A stretch of DNA of 64,000 nt from UBA7672 sp030824255 (GTDB taxonomy: Bacteria > Pseudomonadota > Alphaproteobacteria > Caulobacterales > Hyphomonadaceae): NCBI GenBank assembly GCA_942493305.1, contig OW818686.1, forward strand, positions 744,001 to 808,000, in the 5' to 3' direction. The notes beneath the pieces were generated by a model. It worked only from the letters and a program-made list of their open reading frames with translations, made no database searches and was not told the origin of the DNA. The position numbers and the translations under genes are program-made. Shown one piece after another: positions 59,635 through 64,000 of this stretch; within the stretch, counting starts at the first letter, position 1; every line of letters starts with the position of its first letter.

Positions 59635-61023
59635 ATGAGCGAGACCTTTGACGTCGTCATCATCGGCGGCGGACCCGGTGGCTACAACTGCGCCACACGC
59701 TGCGGACAGCTGGGCCTGAAGGTCGCGCTGATCGAGAAGCGCGACAAGCTGGGCGGCACCTGCCTGAACGTGGGCTGCATCCCCTCCAAGGCGCTGCTGC
59801 ACGCTTCCGAACTCTATGAGACAGCGGGCAAGGATTTCGCCGGCCTAGGTATCGAAGTGACGGGCCTCAAGCTCAACCTCGAGAACATGCTGAAGCAGAA
59901 GGCCGATGCGGTGACGGGCCTCACCAACGGCGTCGCCTACATCATGAAGAAGAACAAGGTCACCGTGTTCAACGGCCATGGCCGCATCGACGGCCCCGGC
60001 CGCGTGGTGGTCAACGACAAGGTGCTCGAGGCGAAGAACATCGTTATCGCCACCGGTTCCGAACCGACGCCACTGCCGGGCGTGGACATCGACGAGGATC
60101 GCGTCGTCTCATCCACTGGCGCACTGTCGCTCAAAGCCGTGCCGAAGCGCATGATCGTGATCGGCGCAGGCATCATTGGCCTGGAACTGGGATCGGTCTG
60201 GCGTCGTCTCGGCGCGGAAGTGACCGTGGTGGAATATCTCGACCGCATCCTGCCGGGCGCGGACGGCGAAGTCGCCAAGCAGGCCCAGCGCATCTTCGCC
60301 AAGCAAGGCATCGACTTCAAACTCGGCATGAAGGTGACGGGCGTCGAGAAGCTGAAATCGAAGCTGAAGCTGTCAATGCAGCCGGCTGCCGGCGGCGATA
60401 GCGAAACGCTGGACACGGACATTGTGCTGCTTTCCATCGGCCGCCGCCCTTATACCGAAGGCCTTGGCCTCGAGACGGTTGGCGTGACGCCGGACCGCCG
60501 CGGCGTGATCGCCAACGAGCACTACCAGACGTCGGCTCCTGGCGTTTGGGTGCTGGGCGATGTGACCACGGGCCCGATGCTGGCGCACAAGGCCGAGGAC
60601 GAAGGCGTCGCCTGCGCCGAGCTGATCGCCGGCAAGGCAGGACATGTGAACTACGACATCATTCCGGGCGTGGTTTACACGAAACCGGAGATCGCCTGGG
60701 TCGGCAAGACCGAGGAAGAACTCAAGGCCGCTGGCATCGCCTACAAGACGGGCAAGTTCCCCTTCTCCGCCAACTCGCGCGCGAAGACGAACCACGAGAC
60801 GGATGGTTTCGTGAAGATCCTCGCCGATGCGGCGACGGATCAGGTTCTGGGCGCGCATCTGATCGGCGTGGGCGTTGGCGAAATTGTCGCCGAAATCTGT
60901 GTGGCGATGGAATTCGGCGCGTCGTCGGAAGACATCGCGCGCACCTGCCATGCACACCCGACGCTGACCGAAGCTGTCCGCCAGGCCGCCATGGCGGTTG
61001 AAGGCTGGACGATGCAGATGTGA
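59635..61023 (+). CDS. lpd: dihydrolipoyl dehydrogenase
   Basis: This 462-residue flavoprotein is the E3 of 2-oxo acid dehydrogenases. It has the FAD motif VVIIGGGPGGYNCA, the redox-active disulfide GGTCLNVGCIPSK (Cys43 and Cys48), the NAD motif VIGAGIIGLELGSVW, and the C-terminal CHAHPTLTEAV with the active-site His-Glu pair. The length is standard. It follows the odhB cluster on the same strand, as expected for the 2-oxoglutarate dehydrogenase complex. Confidence 0.96.
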   Translation: MSETFDVVIIGGGPGGYNCATRCGQLGLKVALIEKRDKLGGTCLNVGCIPSKALLHASELYETAGKDFAGLGIEVTGLKLNLENMLKQKADAVTGLTNGVAYIMKKNKVTVFNGHGRIDGPGRVVVNDKVLEAKNIVIATGSEPTPLPGVDIDEDRVVSSTGALSLKAVPKRMIVIGAGIIGLELGSVWRRLGAEVTVVEYLDRILPGADGEVAKQAQRIFAKQGIDFKLGMKVTGVEKLKSKLKLSMQPAAGGDSETLDTDIVLLSIGRRPYTEGLGLETVGVTPDRRGVIANEHYQTSAPGVWVLGDVTTGPMLAHKAEDEGVACAELIAGKAGHVNYDIIPGVVYTKPEIAWVGKTEEELKAAGIAYKTGKFPFSANSRAKTNHETDGFVKILADAATDQVLGAHLIGVGVGEIVAEICVAMEFGASSEDIARTCHAHPTLTEAVRQAAMAVEGWTMQM

Positions 61024-61121
61024 TTCGCGCCGGGCGCCTCGCGCGTCCGGGACGTGGATGACGGCATGGCGTTTGCGATGCGCCTGTGCTTGGCTCCGCC
61101 CTGGGGCTGGAGCGTGGGAGA

Positions 61122-62027
61122 ATGCGTTTGAGCTCCGTATCATCGGACACCAGCGAGCTTTCGCAGGCGAGAGCGGCCGTCGCCGGCCGCCTGAACAATG
61201 CGGATCCGTCCGATATCGCGGCGCTGCGCCGCGCCTATGACGCCTTTGCCGAAAAAGACCCGACACCGCCGATCGCGACCGAATCGCCGATCGAGCTTAA
61301 CGGCGTGTCCTGCCTTGGCCTGCTCCCGGAGGACGCCAACGGCGACAATGTGCTGTTCTGGTGCCATGGCGGCGGCTTCACCATGGGGTCCTCCCGTTCA
61401 CATCGCGGGCTGGCGAGCCAGGTGGCAGGCCACGCAAAGGTCGGCGCCATCATTCCGGACTATCGCCTCGCGCCGGAGCACCGCCACCCCGCCGCAGTGG
61501 AAGACTGTGTCGCCGCCTATCTCGGCATGATGGGCGAAGGCGTGAAAGCATCGAGCGTGATTGTCGCCGGAGATTCGGCGGGCGGCGCACTCGCGGTTGC
61601 GAGCCTGCTGAAGCTTCGTGACAGCGGCAAGGCGATGCCGGCGGGACTGATCCTGCTGTCGCCGTGGGTCGACCTTGCCAACAAGGGCTGGAGCCACACG
61701 TCCCAGGCGCAGCGCGATCCGTTCCTCACGACGCAGGGCCTGTCGCGTCGCGCGCAGGAGTATTTCGGCGGCGGCGGCAGCCTGCCTCTTCTCGATGCCG
61801 ACATGCGTGGCCTGCCCCCGACCTTCATCCAGACCGGGGAAGCCGAAATCCTGATGTCGGATTCAACCGCGCTGGCCGAACGCCTCGGCGCTGCGGGCGT
61901 GCCGGTGACGCTTGAGATCTGGCCGGAGATGTTCCACGTGTTCCAGGCGCGCTATGCGATGCTGAGCCCGGCGCGACAGGCGGTGGAGCGCCTCGGCAAA
62001 TGGGCCGCTGCGCATCTCGCGACCTAG
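61122..62027 (+). CDS. alpha/beta hydrolase (hormone-sensitive lipase-like esterase)
   Basis: This protein of about 301 residues carries the HGGGF oxyanion-hole motif near residue 81, the nucleophile elbow GDSAGG (Ser near residue 152) and the family's DYRLAPEHRHPAAVEDC. These define the bacterial HSL family (type IV esterases). ATG 61122 is preceded by GGGAGA; the GTG at 61086 is an alternative. It is the last plus-strand gene before the shared terminator with odhA. Confidence 0.88.
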   Translation: MRLSSVSSDTSELSQARAAVAGRLNNADPSDIAALRRAYDAFAEKDPTPPIATESPIELNGVSCLGLLPEDANGDNVLFWCHGGGFTMGSSRSHRGLASQVAGHAKVGAIIPDYRLAPEHRHPAAVEDCVAAYLGMMGEGVKASSVIVAGDSAGGALAVASLLKLRDSGKAMPAGLILLSPWVDLANKGWSHTSQAQRDPFLTTQGLSRRAQEYFGGGGSLPLLDADMRGLPPTFIQTGEAEILMSDSTALAERLGAAGVPVTLEIWPEMFHVFQARYAMLSPARQAVERLGKWAAAHLAT

Positions 62028-62033
62028 ACCACA

Positions 62034-62070
62034 AACGAAAACAGCCGCCCCGAAGGGCGGCTGTCGTTTC
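62034..62070. terminator. bidirectional terminator between hydrolase and odhA
   Basis: ACAGCCGCCC at 62041-62050 pairs with GGGCGGCTGT at 62055-62064 around CGAA. A-rich and T-rich flanks on both sides (ACAAACGAAA and CGTTTC) suit termination from both strands of the convergent genes. Confidence 0.85.
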
Positions 62071-62087
62071 TTCCGAAGGCGCAAGCC

Positions 62088-64000
62088 CTACTTCTCGAAC
62101 GCAGCATCGAGGAAGGCGGCGAGCTCCTTGTTGTGGAGGGCCATGGTGCCGGCGGCGGTGGAGGCGGAGGCGGGGCGGCCGACATAGCGGGCGCGCTTGT
62201 GCTTCACATCCAGCTTCTCGAGTGTCTTCTCGATGTTCCAGTCGACAAAGTTCCACGAGCCCATGTTGCGCGGCTCTTCCTGGCACCAGACCATGTCTGC
62301 CTGCGGGAAGCGCGCGAGCTCCTTCATCAGCGAGGCGACCGGGAACGGATAAAGCTGTTCGACGCGCAGCAGGTAGACGTCGTCGATCTTGCGCTTCTCG
62401 CGCTCTTCGAAGAGGTCGAAATAGACCTTGCCCGTGCACATCACGACGCGGCGGATGTCCTTGTCGGCCTTCAGCGTGACCTCGGCCTTGCACTCGGGCA
62501 CTTCCGCGCCGTCGGGCAGGATGCGGTGGAAGGACGAGTTCGGCCCGAGGTCCTTGTAGAAGGACACGGCGCGCTTGTGACGCAGCAGCGACTTCGGCGT
62601 CATCACGATCAGCGGCTTGCGGAAGTCGCGATGCATCTGGCGGCGCAGGGCGTGGAAGTAGTTCGCCGGCGTCGTCGGATAGACGACCTGCATGTTGTCC
62701 TGTGCGCACATCTGGAGGAAGCGTTCCAGGCGGGCGGAGGAGTGTTCCGGCCCCTGCCCCTCATAGCCATGCGGCAGGAGGCAGACGAGACCGGACATGC
62801 GCAGCCACTTGCGTTCGCCCGAAGAGATGAACTGGTCGAACAGGACCTGCGCGCCGTTGGCGAAATCGCCGAACTGCGCTTCCCACAGCACCAGCGTCTG
62901 GGGGGCCGTCAGCGAGTAGCCATACTCGTAGCCGAGCACAGCTTCCTCGGAGAGGAGCGAGTCGATCACCTCGTAGTGCGCCTGCGTCGGCGAGAGGTTG
63001 TTGAGCGGCGTGTAACGCTCTTCGGTGACCTGATCGACGAAGTGCGAGTGGCGCTGGGTGAACGTGCCACGGCACGAGTCCTGGCCCGACAGACGGACCG
63101 GGAAGCCTTCTTCCAGCAGCGTGGCATAGGCCATGTGCTCAGCCATGCCCCAGTCGAGGCCTTCGCCGCTCTCGGCCATCTTGCGACGCGCATCGACCGT
63201 GCGGGCGACCGTCTTGTGGATGTTGAAACCATCCGGAACGGTGGTGATCTTCTTGCCAATCTCCTTGAGCTTGGCCATCGGAACGCCGGTCTTGCCGCGG
63301 CCTTCCTCATCCTTCGGCAGGCCGAGGCCGGCCCACTTGCCATCGAGCCAGTCAGCGGCGCCGGGCTTGAACGTCTTGGCCTTCTCGAACTCGGCGTCGA
63401 GGAAGGTCTCGAACTCGGAGACCATCTCGTTGACGCCGTCTTCGGTGATGACGCCCTCGTCGACCAGGCGACGCGAATAGAGTTCGCGCGTCGAGGACTG
63501 ATCGCGGATCTTCGCGTACATCTGGGGCTGCGTCATGGTCGGATCGTCGCCCTCGTTGTGACCGAAGCGGCGATAGCAGAACATGTCGATCACCACGTCC
63601 TTGCGGAACAGCTGGCGATACTCGGCGGCCACCTTGGCGGCGTAGACGACCGCTTCGGGATCATCGCCGTTGACGTGGAACACCGGGGCTTCGACCATCT
63701 TCGCCATATCCGACGGATAGGGCGAGGAGCGCGAGAAGGACGGCGCCGTCGTGAAGCCGATCTGGTTGTTGACGATGAAGTGCATCGCCCCGCCCGTGCG
63801 GTAGCCGGCAAGACCGGACAGCGCGAAGCATTCGGCGACAACACCCTGGCCTGCGAAGGCGGCATCGCCGTGCAGCAGCAGCGGCATGACCTTGGCGCGG
63901 AGCGCATCACGCGCCTTCGGATCGGTGGCGCGCGCGCCGCCAGCTTCGGCATCATCGAAGAACTGCTTCGCACGGGCCTTGCCCAGCACGACAGGATTCA
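62088..64000 (-). CDS. sucA: 2-oxoglutarate dehydrogenase E1 (C-terminal part)
   Basis: The last 637 or so codons are in the window; the gene continues beyond base 64000. The visible part contains VVAECFALSGLAGYRTGGA, IGFTTAPSFSRSSPYPSDMAK, VIDMFCYRRFGHNEGDDPTMT and the C-terminal transketolase half (GYEYGYSLTAPQTLVLWEAQF, GPEHSSARLERFLQM). These identify E1o, the thiamine-diphosphate enzyme that decarboxylates 2-oxoglutarate. It is on the minus strand, convergent with lpd and odhB, which is unusual for this complex. Confidence 0.95.
   Translation of the reverse strand, partial: NPVVLGKARAKQFFDDAEAGGARATDPKARDALRAKVMPLLLHGDAAFAGQGVVAECFALSGLAGYRTGGAMHFIVNNQIGFTTAPSFSRSSPYPSDMAKMVEAPVFHVNGDDPEAVVYAAKVAAEYRQLFRKDVVIDMFCYRRFGHNEGDDPTMTQPQMYAKIRDQSSTRELYSRRLVDEGVITEDGVNEMVSEFETFLDAEFEKAKTFKPGAADWLDGKWAGLGLPKDEEGRGKTGVPMAKLKEIGKKITTVPDGFNIHKTVARTVDARRKMAESGEGLDWGMAEHMAYATLLEEGFPVRLSGQDSCRGTFTQRHSHFVDQVTEERYTPLNNLSPTQAHYEVIDSLLSEEAVLGYEYGYSLTAPQTLVLWEAQFGDFANGAQVLFDQFISSGERKWLRMSGLVCLLPHGYEGQGPEHSSARLERFLQMCAQDNMQVVYPTTPANYFHALRRQMHRDFRKPLIVMTPKSLLRHKRAVSFYKDLGPNSSFHRILPDGAEVPECKAEVTLKADKDIRRVVMCTGKVYFDLFEEREKRKIDDVYLLRVEQLYPFPVASLMKELARFPQADMVWCQEEPRNMGSWNFVDWNIEKTLEKLDVKHKRARYVGRPASASTAAGTMALHNKELAAFLDAAFEK

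Overview
The window is high-GC bacterial chromosome from an alphaproteobacterium, most likely a Caulobacterales/Hyphomonadaceae organism (Hyphomonas-like). The evidence is gene content: FlaF, FlbT, FliX, FlbY and a CheL-type rod protein occur together, DksA is of the short-cysteine alphaproteobacterial type, a DUF6468-like protein and MotE follow fliL-fliM, and a CtrA-type TTAA-N7-TTAA site lies between fliX and flgI. I saw no prophage, insertion sequence, CRISPR array or rRNA.

Layout. 1-4.6 kb: end of a UDP-glucuronate decarboxylase-like gene, an FAD oxidoreductase, nadE, tRNA-Arg(CCG) and a TraB/GumN lipoprotein. 4.8-13.5 kb: a tightly coupled plus-strand operon for a surface glycan. It encodes an acetyltransferase, a sugar-nucleotide 3-dehydrogenase, two DegT-family aminotransferases, an SDR epimerase, a Wzm/Wzt-type ABC exporter and a glycosyltransferase. 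The first three enzymes match the steps that make a 2,3-diacetamido uronic acid nucleotide. 13.5-20.9 kb, minus strand: a GT41 (O-GlcNAc transferase/HMW1C-like) glycosyltransferase lies directly downstream of a 1721-residue protein made almost wholly of about 213 Ser/Thr-rich octapeptides. This pair is the best candidate for an undescribed system. 21.3-25.7 kb: an amidase lipoprotein, two further lipoproteins and a CoxE-type vWA protein.

26.4-36 kb: flagellar genes in two divergent operons, fliL-fliM-DUF6468-motE-TPR (minus) and flgF-flgG-flgA-flgH (plus). 36-44 kb: housekeeping genes (PepSY protein, def, rmuC, recR, SseB-like, YicG-like channel, dksA). 44.2-46.7 kb: fliX divergent from flgI-cheL-flbY, with a rich regulatory intergenic region. 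46.9-49.8 kb: an unknown two-TM protein, an FkbM methyltransferase of lower GC and a MarC protein. 49.8-54.5 kb: flagellin locus (minus) with flbT, flaF, two intact flagellins of about 400 residues and a third, frameshifted flagellin. 55.5-64 kb: MoxR ATPase, odhB, two small membrane proteins, lpd, an alpha/beta hydrolase, and the convergent end of odhA (sucA).

How it fits together. The flagellar parts share candidate regulators: a sigma54-type promoter at a flagellin gene, CGGCA-type palindromes resembling FlbD (ftr) sites, and the CtrA site. A very similar CGGCAAA palindrome lies upstream of the giant repeat gene, which hints (inference only) at co-regulation with the flagellum. The GT41 enzyme could modify the repeat protein, the flagellins, or both. 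All calls come from reading the sequence; no database search was run.
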